This document shows positions 26,622-35,800 of a stretch of DNA of 47,554 bases, one piece after another (position 1 is the stretch's first letter; each line of letters opens with the position of its first letter). A program made the position numbers and the translations under genes. Below the pieces are notes generated by a model. The model was not told the DNA's origin. It saw nothing but the letters and a program-made list of their open reading frames with translations, and did no database searches. Source of the stretch: Roseomonas sp. (GTDB taxonomy: Bacteria; Pseudomonadota; Alphaproteobacteria; Acetobacterales; Acetobacteraceae); contig JADCFP010000124.1 of assembly GCA_020249465.1 (NCBI GenBank), positions 1 to 47,554 on the forward strand, in the 5' to 3' direction.

Positions 26622-27320
26622 AAAGACGCCTTTGCCGTTTTCTTGCGGTTCTTGTCCTCCTTCTTCCTTTAGCTGCGCGCTCTGAGATTATTGCTCTCGA
26701 TTCGGCTGAGGGAGCGGCGCGTTTTCAGCGCCTCGCCGATACTCGCAGCGCGCTCAGCCTGCTGTCGCACCTTGAAACTGAGATTTACCTCACCTTCTGC
26801 GGACCAGCTTCCTTGGCAACGGCACTCAACTCCCTTGGGGTTCGCGACCCTTCACCGGCCGCTTTTTTCCCCGTATCGGCGCCTCACCCAAGATTCGCTC
26901 TTCACTGAGCAGAATTTGCGGATCAAGCCTTTTGCCGCGGTTCAGTCCAGCGGGCTGACGCTTGAGCAACTTGGAGCTTTCGCAGGCAATCTTGGTGTTG
27001 AGACACAATCCCTGCACGCGGAAGACCTGGAAATCCTGGGATTGCGCGAAAAGTTATTGATGGCGTTGCGAGAGCCGAATACGCGTATACTCGTAAACTA
27101 CTCACGCATTCCCTTGGACCAAGAAGGAGACGGGCATATCTCTCCGCTGGCAGCCTATGATGAGGCCAGTGATAGCGTCCTTGTCCTTGATGTCGTGCGC
27201 TACAAGTATTCTCCTGTCTGGATACCCATCGATAGTCTTTTTGCGGCCATGCAGCGGGTTGACCCGGACGCAGGCAGATCGCGCGGGTTACTGTTTCTCA
27301 AGCTGAGAGGACAGCCATGA
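26618..27320 (+). pseudogene. Exported phytochelatin-synthase-like peptidase, frameshifted
   Basis: Phytochelatin synthase family (papain-like transpeptidase acting on glutathione). A signal peptide (LAVLVLLLPLAARS) implies periplasmic location. The catalytic Cys is in FCGPASLATALNSLG; the His and Asp are in GDGHISPLAAYDEASDSVLVLDVVRYKYSPVW. The first part reads from ATG 26618 and the rest in the +1 frame; the switch lies near the homopolymer T6C4 (26863-26872), where one extra base would explain it. Repaired length is about 234 residues, i.e. the N-terminal catalytic domain only, as in other bacteria. GAGG sits 8 nt ahead of the ATG. It overlaps both neighbours by 4 bp. Confidence 0.78.
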
Positions 27321-27853
27321 GCGACAATCTCCGGCAGAAGGGGCCGGCCGATCCTTCAGATGAAGCGGTTGATGACTTCACGGCAATGGCACGCTTGCTT
27401 TATGGCAGCAGCGCGCTGCCTGACTTCGTCGAGGAATTGCCGGATTTTGTCATTGAAGCGGCAAGACTCCTGTTGATCCAGGAATTCGGTAGTGGCAGCG
27501 ACACGGAGGCTGTCCTGGCCGCTCTGGAGGCCTTTGAGGCGGGGCCATGGGGCCGAAAATACCCGGCCATCGCGCAAACCTGGCGCCGACATTGGGACCA
27601 GGTGATACCGTTCTTTGCGTTCAGCCCGCCGATACGCCGGATCATTTACACAACGCATGCGATCGAGGCCTTGAATTCGAAGCTCCGACGGGCGGTGCGC
27701 ACGCGTGGCTATTTCCCGGGTGACGACGCGGCGATGAAGCTCCTATACCTTGTTCTCGATCGGGCGGTCGAAGCATGGAAGCGACCGCCGCGCGAGTGGT
27801 GCGAGGCCAAGACCCAGTTCGCCATCCTGTTCGGCGATAGGTTCGTGGTCTGA
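27317..27853 (+). CDS. Chimeric ORF: unknown N-terminus fused to IS256 transposase C-terminus
   Basis: 178 residues. Residues 1 to about 63 (MSDNLRQKGPADPSDEAVDD..., acidic and helical) match nothing I recognise and belong to the operon: AGAGGA precedes the ATG and the start overlaps the PCS-like stop by ATGA. From about residue 66 on, AALEAFEAGPWGRKYPAI, RRIIYTTHAIEALNSKLR, TRGYFPGDDAAMKLLYL and QFAILFGDRF are the C-terminal third of an IS256-family transposase. The original third gene has therefore lost its 3' end to the insertion sequence, with the frame kept by chance. Any product would not be an active transposase. Confidence 0.7.
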   Translation: MSDNLRQKGPADPSDEAVDDFTAMARLLYGSSALPDFVEELPDFVIEAARLLLIQEFGSGSDTEAVLAALEAFEAGPWGRKYPAIAQTWRRHWDQVIPFFAFSPPIRRIIYTTHAIEALNSKLRRAVRTRGYFPGDDAAMKLLYLVLDRAVEAWKRPPREWCEAKTQFAILFGDRFVV

Positions 27854-27893
27854 TGGTCGAAACAGACCCTGCGCACAAGATTATGGATAGGGC
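27510..27893 (+). mobile_element. IS256-family remnant, 5' truncated, right end present
   Basis: It holds the C-terminal part of the transposase plus, after its stop, a right-terminal inverted-repeat-like sequence (GCGCACAAGATTATGGATAG at 27871-27890). The left end and the N-terminal two thirds with the first catalytic Asp residues are missing, so it cannot move on its own. The right end lies about 4 bp from the gloA stop codon. The left limit is approximate. Confidence 0.75.
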
Positions 27894-27896
27894 CGA

Positions 27897-28292
27897 TCAG
27901 GCGCGTTCGATCAACTCAATCTTGTAGCCATCCGGGTCTTCGATGAAGGCAATCACGGTGGTGCCGAATTTCACCGGCCCCGGTTCGCGCGTGATCTTCA
28001 CACCGGCAGCGCGGAGCGTGTCGCAGGTCGCGGTCACATTCGGCACGCCAACGGCCAAATGCCCAAAAGCTGTGCCGAGTTCGTATTTCTCGACGCCGTA
28101 ATTATAGGTGAGCTCAATCACGCCTGCGCCGGTTTCCTCCCCGGCGTAGCCCACAAAGACCAGCGTATATTTGCCATCCGGCACATCGCGCCGGCGCAAT
28201 TCCTTCATGCCGAGAAGACGCGTGTAGAAATCAACGCTGAGGTCCAGATTGCCGACGCGCAGCATGGTATGCAGAAAACGACCTTGGCTCAT
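27897..28292 (-). CDS. gloA: Lactoylglutathione lyase (glyoxalase I)
   Basis: Isomerises the methylglyoxal-glutathione hemithioacetal. The 131 residues match Glo[23 protein letters not shown] (His8), VIELTYNYG (Glu), [11 protein letters not shown] (His) and YKIELIE (Glu), the four metal ligands of the Ni-type enzyme. It is the last gene of the envelope operon, overlapping lpxI by 4 bp; an IS256 remnant ends a few bases past its stop. Confidence 0.94.
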   Translation of the reverse strand: MSQGRFLHTMLRVGNLDLSVDFYTRLLGMKELRRRDVPDGKYTLVFVGYAGEETGAGVIELTYNYGVEKYELGTAFGHLAVGVPNVTATCDTLRAAGVKITREPGPVKFGTTVIAFIEDPDGYKIELIERA

Positions 28293-29134
28293 GCGGGATC
28301 TCCTTGACTGTATTCGGCGGGGTTGAAGGCAAGCAGGAAGATGCCCGCTGCCTCGGCCGACGCGATAGTGTTAGCGCGTTCCAATAGAATGGTGCCGCCG
28401 GCCTGAAAGGCCAAGCCGCGCAGACCAGCTACGCGGGCGCTTTCAACGGTGCGCGGGCCGATGGACGGCAGATCAACCAGGGTGGATTGGGCGGGCTTGG
28501 GTGCTTTTACCAGAATGGGCGCGGGGCCTTCGCGCTGCAGCGCGCCGGCGCGCAGGATCAGCGCATCCGTGCCTTCAATGGCCTCGACGCCCAATATCAG
28601 CCCCTGCTGCACCACCACCGCCTGGCCCACATCCACCGCGCCAATCGCGTGGCAAACGGCAAGCCCGCGTGCGATGTCGGCGCACGCCACATCATCCGGC
28701 ATCGTGCCGGCCAGCAAGGCAGCATCCGGTAGCAAACCCGCGAGCAAGGCCTGCGCGCCCACTACCTCAAAACCTTCTTCGGCCAGCACCTTCATCACCG
28801 CGCGCAAAATGGAATCATCGCCATTGAAAGCGGCACGCCCAATCCGCCCGAGCAATTTCATCGAAGCTGCATCCGGCCGGAGTGACAGCAGCGAAGGCCG
28901 TGCCACACTCCCCGCCAGCACCACTTCCTTGACGCCATGCTGCTTCAGCCAGGACAGCATTTGCGCGGCCAAGCCCCAGCGGAGTGTCACATGGGATAGC
29001 CCGGCATAGGCCGCCGGATCGCCATGGCCTTCCAGCACCACGATATGCACGGGCCGCCCCAGGGCAGCGGCCGCCTGCACCACCCGAAGCGGCAGCGAAC
29101 CGCCGCCCGCAATCACGCCAAGGGGGGGTGACAT
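28289..29134 (-). CDS. lpxI: UDP-2,3-diacylglucosamine diphosphatase LpxI
   Basis: Alphaproteobacterial replacement for LpxH, cleaving UDP-2,3-diacylglucosamine to lipid X and UMP. 281 residues start [14 protein letters not shown] and show GSVARPSL, the [11 protein letters not shown] segment and [19 protein letters not shown], all typical of LpxI (DUF1009). It follows lpxA by 42 bp, as in other Alphaproteobacteria, but the next gene is gloA and not lpxB. Confidence 0.93.
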   Translation of the reverse strand: MSPPLGVIAGGGSLPLRVVQAAAALGRPVHIVVLEGHGDPAAYAGLSHVTLRWGLAAQMLSWLKQHGVKEVVLAGSVARPSLLSLRPDAASMKLLGRIGRAAFNGDDSILRAVMKVLAEEGFEVVGAQALLAGLLPDAALLAGTMPDDVACADIARGLAVCHAIGAVDVGQAVVVQQGLILGVEAIEGTDALILRAGALQREGPAPILVKAPKPAQSTLVDLPSIGPRTVESARVAGLRGLAFQAGGTILLERANTIASAEAAGIFLLAFNPAEYSQGDPA

Positions 29135-29176
29135 GGGCTCCGCCTCAGCGCGGGACTGCGGGAGGGTAGCGGAAGA

Positions 29177-29995
29177 TCATTCCGACTCATCATCCATATC
29201 ATCGCCCCCACGCCCTGCCTTGCAAAGGCCCCTGCGCGACGTATTGCGGATGAAATGCAGCACTTCGCCCACATTCTTGTCATCCGCATAGCGGCGTTCG
29301 GCTTCTTCCACTCGGTCATTGAAAACGCCCGGTTCGCGGAAGATAAGCTTGAAGGCCGCGCGCAGCGCATGGATTTCCGGGCGCGAAAAACCGCGCCGCT
29401 TGAGCCCGATAAGGTTCAAGCCAATCAGCCGCGCACGATTGCCCATGGCGGAGCCGTAAGGGATCACATCGGCCTCAATCCCGCTCATGCCGCCAATCAC
29501 AGCTTGGCGGCCAATGCGCACGAATTGATGAATGGCCGTGCCACCGCCAACAAATACCGTATCGGCGATTTCGACATGCCCGCCCAGCATGACGTTATTG
29601 GCGAGGATGACGCGATCAGCCAAATGGCAATCATGCGCCACATGCGCGACCGCCATGATCAGGCAATCCGCACCAACCCGCGTGACGCCATCACCACCGA
29701 CGCTGCCGCGATGAATGGTGGCGTGTTCGCGGATTTGCGTGCGCGCGCCGATGTCGCAGCGTGTGGGTTCGTTCTTGTATTTCAGATCCTGCGGCGCCAT
29801 GCCGATGGTCGCGAAGGGAAATACCTTCACACCCGCCCCAAGGCGCGTATGGCCATCGACCATCACATGCGCAATCAGCTCAACGCCATCTTCCAGCACC
29901 ACATCGGGGCCGATGACGCAACCGGGACCAATCTTGCAACCAGCGCCAATCTGTGCCTTGGGCGAAACTGCGGCGGTCGCGTGAATTTCGCTCAT
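29177..29995 (-). CDS. lpxA: UDP-GlcNAc acyltransferase LpxA
   Basis: First enzyme of lipid A synthesis. 272 residues of left-handed beta-helix hexapeptide repeats (about 1-185) and a C-terminal helical domain. The catalytic His is His121 in AHVAHDCHLAD; GGGTAIHQFVRIG and GLKRRGFSRPEIHALRAAF are family segments. A 15-residue acidic C-terminal tail (GGDDMDDESE) is unusual. It starts 2 bp after the fabZ stop. Confidence 0.96.
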   Translation of the reverse strand: MSEIHATAAVSPKAQIGAGCKIGPGCVIGPDVVLEDGVELIAHVMVDGHTRLGAGVKVFPFATIGMAPQDLKYKNEPTRCDIGARTQIREHATIHRGSVGGDGVTRVGADCLIMAVAHVAHDCHLADRVILANNVMLGGHVEIADTVFVGGGTAIHQFVRIGRQAVIGGMSGIEADVIPYGSAMGNRARLIGLNLIGLKRRGFSRPEIHALRAAFKLIFREPGVFNDRVEEAERRYADDKNVGEVLHFIRNTSRRGLCKAGRGGDDMDDESE

Positions 29996-29997
29996 GC

Positions 29998-30468
29998 TCA
30001 GCGGTCCAGGATCATGGCGGCATAGGTCGCTTCGGCCACCACCTTGCCATCCACCTTGGCCTCGGCGGAGAATTTCCAGATATTGCCGCGCTGGCGTTCC
30101 TTTTTGACATGCACGCGCATCTGATCGCCAGGCACCACGGGCTTGCGGAATTTCGCGTTATCCACGGTCATGAAATAGACAAGCTTGCCCGCCCAGGATG
30201 GCCCCAGCGTTTCCACCACCAAAACAGCCGCTGTTTGCGCCATACATTCAATGATCAGCACGCCGGGCATCACCGGCATGGTCGGGAAATGGCCCTGGAA
30301 GAAATTCTCATTGATCGTGACGTTCTTGATGCCGATGCAGCTTTCATTCTTCACCAAATCAACCACCCGATCCACCAGCAGGAAGGGGTAGCGATGCGGG
30401 ATTGCATGCATGATCTTGGCGATATCAAGAATGCCGATCTCGGCGGGGGTAGAGTTTTCCTCAGACAT
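29998..30468 (-). CDS. fabZ: 3-hydroxyacyl-ACP dehydratase FabZ
   Basis: Hot-dog-fold dehydratase of fatty-acid elongation, which competes with LpxA/LpxD for hydroxyacyl-ACP. The 156 residues include the core [23 protein letters not shown] with catalytic His60 and Glu74. ATG 30468 has AGGG 8 nt upstream; a GTG three codons earlier overlaps the lpxD stop as GTGA and is the alternative start. Confidence 0.96.
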   Translation of the reverse strand: MSEENSTPAEIGILDIAKIMHAIPHRYPFLLVDRVVDLVKNESCIGIKNVTINENFFQGHFPTMPVMPGVLIIECMAQTAAVLVVETLGPSWAGKLVYFMTVDNAKFRKPVVPGDQMRVHVKKERQRGNIWKFSAEAKVDGKVVAEATYAAMILDR

Positions 30469-30473
30469 GATTG

Positions 30474-31508
30474 TCACCCTGTCTTTTCATTTGTCTTGCT
30501 GGAAGCCAAGCGCCTGAGACGTGCGAAGGCGCGCATTGTCTCCTTGGCGGGCCAAGCCGGGCTGCCCAGTACGTCAATGCCGGGCGGCACATCATTTGAA
30601 ACCCCGGCTTGCGCGCCAACACGCGCCTTCGCGCCGATGGAAACATGCCCTGCAATGCCAGCCTGCCCTGCCAGCACAGCGTAATCGCCGATGCTGGATG
30701 AACCGGCGATACCCGCCTGAGCCACAATCACCGCGCCGCGCCCAATGGTCACGTTATGGCCAATCTGCACAAGGTTATCTATGCGCGCCCCGGCGCCGAT
30801 CACCGTATCGCCGCCCGCACCGCGATCAATGCAGGTGCCTGCGCCGATCTCAGCGCCATCGCCAATGATCACCCGGCCAAGCTGCGGCATGGTGACATGC
30901 TGGCCTTGCGGCGTGGTGATGAACCCAAAGCCTTCATTGCCAATGCGCGCACCGGGATGCAGCACAACATGATCTCCAGCCAGGCAATAGGCCATGCTGG
31001 CATGGGCATGGATGCGCCCATGCGGACCAAGTTTGCAGCCATCACCGACGGAGCAGTGATGGTCCAGAATGGAATGCGCGCCGATTTCAGCGCCCGCCCC
31101 AACATAGACAAAGGCCCCAATTTCGCAGCCCGCGCCGATGACCGCATCGGGGGCGATCACCGCGCTTGGATGAATACCGGGTTTGGGCGGTACGGGAGGA
31201 TGAAAACGCCGCGCGATTTTGATGAATTCGGCCTGCGGCGACGCCACGACCAAAGCTACTGAACCCGCCGGCACGTGTTCGGCGAAGGCTTCCTCAACCA
31301 CCACTGCGCCAGCCTTGGTGGCCTTCAGCGCGGGCAGGTTCTTCCGCCCTTCCATGAAAGCCACATCATCCGGCCCCGCCAGGCCAAGCGGCGCAACCCC
31401 GCCGAAGCACCGCGCATCATCGCCTGCCGCCGCGAGCCCAATGGTGGAGCGGAGTATGCCGAGCGTCAGCACCCCGGCAGAGGCGTAAAAGCGGCTATCA
31501 GCACCCAA
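30474..31508 (-). CDS. lpxD: UDP-3-O-acylglucosamine N-acyltransferase LpxD
   Basis: Third acylation/deacetylation-stage enzyme of lipid A synthesis. 344 residues: a uridine-binding N-domain ([28 protein letters not shown]), then hexapeptide repeats with the catalytic His in [12 protein letters not shown], and a C-terminal helix. The start is TTG 31508, supported by the family-like N-terminus [14 protein letters not shown] and a GCGGAAC upstream; no in-frame ATG precedes the conserved region. It begins 5 bp after skp. Confidence 0.94.
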   Translation of the reverse strand: MGADSRFYASAGVLTLGILRSTIGLAAAGDDARCFGGVAPLGLAGPDDVAFMEGRKNLPALKATKAGAVVVEEAFAEHVPAGSVALVVASPQAEFIKIARRFHPPVPPKPGIHPSAVIAPDAVIGAGCEIGAFVYVGAGAEIGAHSILDHHCSVGDGCKLGPHGRIHAHASMAYCLAGDHVVLHPGARIGNEGFGFITTPQGQHVTMPQLGRVIIGDGAEIGAGTCIDRGAGGDTVIGAGARIDNLVQIGHNVTIGRGAVIVAQAGIAGSSSIGDYAVLAGQAGIAGHVSIGAKARVGAQAGVSNDVPPGIDVLGSPAWPAKETMRAFARLRRLASSKTNEKTG

Positions 31509-31513
31509 GGCGA

Positions 31514-32263
31514 TCAGTTCCGCCTTGGTGCTGCAGGCGCCGGGGCCGGCGTTGTCGCTGGGCGCGGCGGCGGTGCCGCAGATGGATCCGGCGGCAGATT
31601 GACATTGGTGATCATGCGATTGAGCTGCACGGCCACCTCTTCCGTCATATCAAAGGGCGGTTCATTGAAGATCACCAACGGTCTTGGCAGCACCATGTTG
31701 ATGTTGCGGCTGGCTGCTACCTGACGAATGACAATGGCCAGCGCCTGTTCAATCTCACGCAAGGCCTGCTGCGCCAATTGTTCCAGATCGCGCGCGCGGT
31801 CGCGGAAGATGCGCTGGCCATCGGTGATCTGGTCCTGCAGAGCGCGTTCACGGTTGCGCAATTGCTCGGGCGACATGCCGCCACGTTCATTGCCAAGGCG
31901 CTGCTGTTCATCGCGCCAGCGCTGCTGTTCGTTTTGCACATCATCATTCAACTTGGTGCGACGGCGTTCAATTTCCTGGCGTACCTGGTTGAAGGCGGTG
32001 GAAACGCGCTGGATTTCCGGCACATCCACAACGCCGATCACGGCGGCGGGCGGCGGCGTACCGGGCGGCAGAGGTGTAATGGCGGCAGGTTGCTGCGCCG
32101 GGCGTTGGGCTTGAGCAGGCTGCGCGGGTTGGGCCGGGCGCTGGCCCTGCGGCTGCGCTTGCCCCTGGCCCTGAGGTTGCCCGGGCACAAACCAGCCAGG
32201 TTGGTTCTGCGCCGCTGCCACCATGGGAAAGGCAAGCAAAGCGGCAAGGACAAGGCGAATCAT
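31514..32263 (-). CDS. skp: Skp/OmpH-like periplasmic chaperone with long Pro/Gln-rich arms
   Basis: Holdase for unfolded outer-membrane proteins on their way to BamA. Signal peptide 1-18, then a roughly 55-residue Gln/Pro/Ala-rich segment, the Skp core ([21 protein letters not shown]..., long charged helices, about 75-215), and a 30-residue Pro/Ala-rich C-terminus. 249 residues against about 160-200 for typical Skp. It lies 17 bp after bamA in the usual order. Confidence 0.9.
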   Translation of the reverse strand: MIRLVLAALLAFPMVAAAQNQPGWFVPGQPQGQGQAQPQGQRPAQPAQPAQAQRPAQQPAAITPLPPGTPPPAAVIGVVDVPEIQRVSTAFNQVRQEIERRRTKLNDDVQNEQQRWRDEQQRLGNERGGMSPEQLRNRERALQDQITDGQRIFRDRARDLEQLAQQALREIEQALAIVIRQVAASRNINMVLPRPLVIFNEPPFDMTEEVAVQLNRMITNVNLPPDPSAAPPPRPATTPAPAPAAPRRN

Positions 32264-32280
32264 GGGGCAATCATCCCGTG

Positions 32281-34599
32281 TTAGAAGCGTGTACCAAAGC
32301 CAAGGCGGAAAAGCTGTGTCTTATCATAGTCTTTCTTCACAACCGCCCGACCGAAATCGATATTGATCAGACCGATCGGGCTTCGCCAGGAAAAGCCAAC
32401 GCCAACGCTGACGCGTGGGTCGCCATCATCCACCGGCTTGGCGCCCGGATATTTCGTTTGATCGAAATAGCTGTCCGGAATGCCGGAGAGTGAGCCCACA
32501 TCCACAAAGGTGCGTCCCAGAAGGCCAAGTTCACTTGGCAGAGGCAACGGGAAGCGCATTTCGGCTGAAGTCGTCCAAAGCACCTGACCGCCCAGCGAAT
32601 CCCCTGTTGAGGTGTCTTGCGGACCTGCACCGCCCAGGCGGAAGCCGCGCAGGTTTTCACCCCCCAGGAAGAAGCGGTCAACGATGCGATCATCCTTATC
32701 GCCAAGCGGGCTCAGGATACCGCCGCCAGCTGCGAGTACCAGCACGAAATCCGGATCATTCAACCAGCGTTCGAAGGGGATATAATACTGCCCATCGGCC
32801 CTTGTGCGAAAATACTCGACATCACCGCCAAGCCCTGCGTAATCGCCGCCGACGCGGACCACGTAGCCTGAACGCGGTTCGATCCGACTATCGCGCATGT
32901 CGTAGGTGACGGTTGTGGATACTTGCGACAGCAGCGTACGCCCTTCCTGTTCCTTGATGAAGCGAGATGCGAATTGATTGACGTCGTAAATTTCACGATC
33001 AATCAACGCATAGGACCAGTTCTGCCGCAGCCGATCATTGATTTCATACCCCGTCCGCAGTGCAAAGCCCGCGCGCCTTTCGCGATAACCAGTCACGAAG
33101 CGCAAATCGCGATTGATCAGGAAGGCATCCGCCCCGGCGGCCAGATTGCGATCCAGGAATTGCGGATCCGTGACCGAAAGATCCAACTGGCTGCGCTTCT
33201 GCGCGAGCACACCGCCGACACGTGCGTCCAACCCCATGCCGAGCAGATTGCGTTCACGCACACCAACATCCAACAAAAGCCCCGCATCAGTCGCGTAACC
33301 GCCACCCAGCGTGAATTCACCCGTGGCGCGTTCCACGACCGAGGTCATCAGATTTACCCGCTCGGGCCCTGAACCTGGCTGATTGGTGATCTGCACATCA
33401 GAGAAGTAACCGAGTGCACGGATGCGATCACGCGAACGCCTGATTTGCCGCGCATTCAACGGATCGCCCTCGGCAAGGCGGAACTCACGCCGGATAACGC
33501 GGTCTTGGGTGCGCGTATTGCCGGAAATCTCGATGCGCTCAACAAAGGCGCGCGCTCCTTCGCGCACGATGAAGCCAAGATCAATGGTGGCGGTTTCGGG
33601 GTTACGCGTGACACGCGCCTGCACTTCAATGAAGCTTTCGCCGCGCGCCTGCAGCGCATCGGCCAGCGCGGTGCTGGCGCGTTCCACCGCATCGCCATCA
33701 TACCAATCGCCATCCGCGATTTCGATTTCTCCGCGCAAACCCGCCATGCTGAGCCGCGGGATTTCATTGACGATCTCAACCTTGCCCACGCGGTAGCGCT
33801 TGCCCTCCTCAATCGTGAAGGTCACGAAAAAGGCGCTGCGGTCGGGGGTCAATTCACCGGCGGAACCGGTGATCTGCACATCGGCAAAACCTTGGCGCAA
33901 ATAAAAGCGACGCAGCAATTCACGGTCATAGGTCAGGCGTTCGGGATCATAAATATCGCTGGAAGACAGCAGGCGGAACCACGCCTGTTCCTGGGAGGAA
34001 ACCACATCCCTCAGCCGCGCTTCGGAAAAGGCGTTATTGCCAACAAAATTAACACGCGCGATCAGCGCCGGATCACCTTCGACGATCTCGAACACCAGAT
34101 CCACACGGTTCTGGTCAAGCTCCACGATCTTGGGTTCGACCGTTGCTCGAAACCGCCCGCGCCGCGCATAAAGTTCCAGAATGCGTTGCCGATCCGTCTG
34201 GACCGCTGCGGGGGTAAAAACGCTGCGCGGTTGGGTTAGGACAACACCGCGCAGGATTTCACTGGAAATACGCCGATTGCCTTCAAAGGCCACGCGATTG
34301 ACCAGCGGGTTTTCCACCACATCCACGACCACACGCGCGCCTTCGGTGCGGATTGTCACATCACGGAAAAGGCCAGTCGCAAAAAGTGCGCGCAAGCTGC
34401 GGTCAATGCGGTCCTGTTCCGCCGCGTCGCCAACTTGCACCAGCATGTAGCTGCGTACTGTATCCGGATCGATACGCTGGGTGCCGCGCACATCCACGGC
34501 AGTAATGCGCCCGCCGCCACGGCCGGCTTCCTGCGCGGCGGCAGGCATGGCCAGTGTCAAAAAAACAAACAAGGCGAAAAGAGCACGTAGCTGCTTCAC
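32281..34599 (-). CDS. bamA: BamA outer-membrane protein assembly factor
   Basis: Omp85-family barrel that folds outer-membrane proteins. 772 residues: signal peptide ending AAAQE, five POTRA domains (about 30-350) beginning ITAVDVRGTQRIDPDTV, and a C-terminal 16-strand barrel with the conserved loop-6 LRGF in GGENLRGFRLGGAGP, ending in Phe (GTRF). The start is GTG 34599; no in-frame ATG is available. It follows rseP by 71 bp, where no clear promoter is seen. Confidence 0.96.
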   Translation of the reverse strand: MKQLRALFALFVFLTLAMPAAAQEAGRGGGRITAVDVRGTQRIDPDTVRSYMLVQVGDAAEQDRIDRSLRALFATGLFRDVTIRTEGARVVVDVVENPLVNRVAFEGNRRISSEILRGVVLTQPRSVFTPAAVQTDRQRILELYARRGRFRATVEPKIVELDQNRVDLVFEIVEGDPALIARVNFVGNNAFSEARLRDVVSSQEQAWFRLLSSSDIYDPERLTYDRELLRRFYLRQGFADVQITGSAGELTPDRSAFFVTFTIEEGKRYRVGKVEIVNEIPRLSMAGLRGEIEIADGDWYDGDAVERASTALADALQARGESFIEVQARVTRNPETATIDLGFIVREGARAFVERIEISGNTRTQDRVIRREFRLAEGDPLNARQIRRSRDRIRALGYFSDVQITNQPGSGPERVNLMTSVVERATGEFTLGGGYATDAGLLLDVGVRERNLLGMGLDARVGGVLAQKRSQLDLSVTDPQFLDRNLAAGADAFLINRDLRFVTGYRERRAGFALRTGYEINDRLRQNWSYALIDREIYDVNQFASRFIKEQEGRTLLSQVSTTVTYDMRDSRIEPRSGYVVRVGGDYAGLGGDVEYFRTRADGQYYIPFERWLNDPDFVLVLAAGGGILSPLGDKDDRIVDRFFLGGENLRGFRLGGAGPQDTSTGDSLGGQVLWTTSAEMRFPLPLPSELGLLGRTFVDVGSLSGIPDSYFDQTKYPGAKPVDDGDPRVSVGVGFSWRSPIGLINIDFGRAVVKKDYDKTQLFRLGFGTRF

Positions 34600-34670
34600 G
34601 GATTCGGCATCTCTCTCAAGCTGACGCCCCTACCTAGCCGAGGCGCGCCCCCCTCGCCACCCCCAAACCG

Positions 34671-35774
34671 TCAGCCCAGCAACCCGCTTACCCAACGCAC
34701 CACGCCAAGCTGTGCCAGGTCATTCCACGTGGCGAAAATCATGAGCCCGATCAGCAGGGCAAAACCGGCCCGGAAGCCATATTCCCGCGCCTTCAGCGGC
34801 AAGGGGCGGCCCCGGATCGCCTCGGCGGCATAGAACAGCAAATGCCCACCATCCAGCACCGGGATGGGGAACAGGTTGATCAGCGCCAGATTGACCGACA
34901 GCAGGGCAGTGAAGGTGATGAAGGCCGAAAGCCCCATATTCGCAACCTGCCCCGACATTTGCGCAATGCGGAGCGGCCCGCCCAAATCCTCCGCCCCGCG
35001 ACTGCCGGAGATCATCTGCCAGACACCTACCAGCGTCTGGCCCGTAATGTCCAAGGTATGGGTCACGCCCGCCCAGGCAGCGCTGAAGGGGTCGAGCCTT
35101 TCGAACACTGGCGGCCCGGCGGTAATGCCCAGCATGCCAAGCCCATCAGAAGGCCGGGGCAGGGGGGTCGCCATGAGCTTGACCTGGGAATCGCCCCGCG
35201 CCACCAGGATTTCTATGGCTTGGCCGGCGCGCGCCTGGACATAGCGCTGCAGCGCTTCAAACCGTTCAACCTTCTGCCCATCCATGGCGATGATCTGATC
35301 GCCCGGCGCCAGGCCGGCGCGCGCGGCCGCCGAGGCTTCAACCACATTGCCCACGCTCGGCACCGGCGAAGGCCGCCCCACCACGACGAACAGGGCCGCA
35401 AACAACAGCACCGCAAGCGCGAAATTGAAGAAGGGCCCCGCAGCCACCACCAGGGCGCGGTCGCCCACGGGCTTTTCATGGAAGGTCTCACCGGGGCGGA
35501 AGCCAGCGGCCTGTTCCGGCGCAGCTTCGCCCAAATCCTCCATGCCATGCATTTTCACATAGCCGCCAAGGGGCAACCAGCCGATCCGCCATTCGCAGCC
35601 GCGTTTATCCACCCAGGTATAGATCGCGCGGCCAAAGCCCACGGAAAAGCGTTCCACATGCACGCCGCGCCAGCGCGCCGCCAGGTAATGGCCAAGCTCA
35701 TGGATGAAAATCAGCACCCCCAGCACCACGACAAAGGCGGCGATGCTGCGGAAGGGTTCAGGCAGAAATTCCAA
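34671..35774 (-). CDS. rseP: RseP/RIP site-2 metalloprotease
   Basis: Intramembrane zinc protease that cuts anti-sigma factors and remnant signal peptides. 367 residues with HELGH (25-29) in the first membrane span, a PDZ domain (about 125-205, GLAPGDQIIAMDGQKV), and the third zinc ligand in NLFPIPVLDGGHLL. It starts at TTG 35774, decided by AAGGAG 8 nt upstream. It sits between dxr and bamA, the normal order. Confidence 0.95.
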   Translation of the reverse strand: MEFLPEPFRSIAAFVVVLGVLIFIHELGHYLAARWRGVHVERFSVGFGRAIYTWVDKRGCEWRIGWLPLGGYVKMHGMEDLGEAAPEQAAGFRPGETFHEKPVGDRALVVAAGPFFNFALAVLLFAALFVVVGRPSPVPSVGNVVEASAAARAGLAPGDQIIAMDGQKVERFEALQRYVQARAGQAIEILVARGDSQVKLMATPLPRPSDGLGMLGITAGPPVFERLDPFSAAWAGVTHTLDITGQTLVGVWQMISGSRGAEDLGGPLRIAQMSGQVANMGLSAFITFTALLSVNLALINLFPIPVLDGGHLLFYAAEAIRGRPLPLKAREYGFRAGFALLIGLMIFATWNDLAQLGVVRWVSGLLG

Positions 35775-35800
35775 GAGAAAGGCTCCTTAAGCGGGCGCGA

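Noticed and set aside
27356-27658. Minus-strand 100-codon frame in the IS256 region
   Set aside because: It is the antisense of the recognisable transposase C-terminus and has no family features.
34596-34610. Four-codon upstream ORF (ATG CCG AAT CCG TGA) whose stop overlaps the bamA GTG
   Set aside because: The purine-rich sequence is too close to that ATG to be a ribosome site; probably chance.
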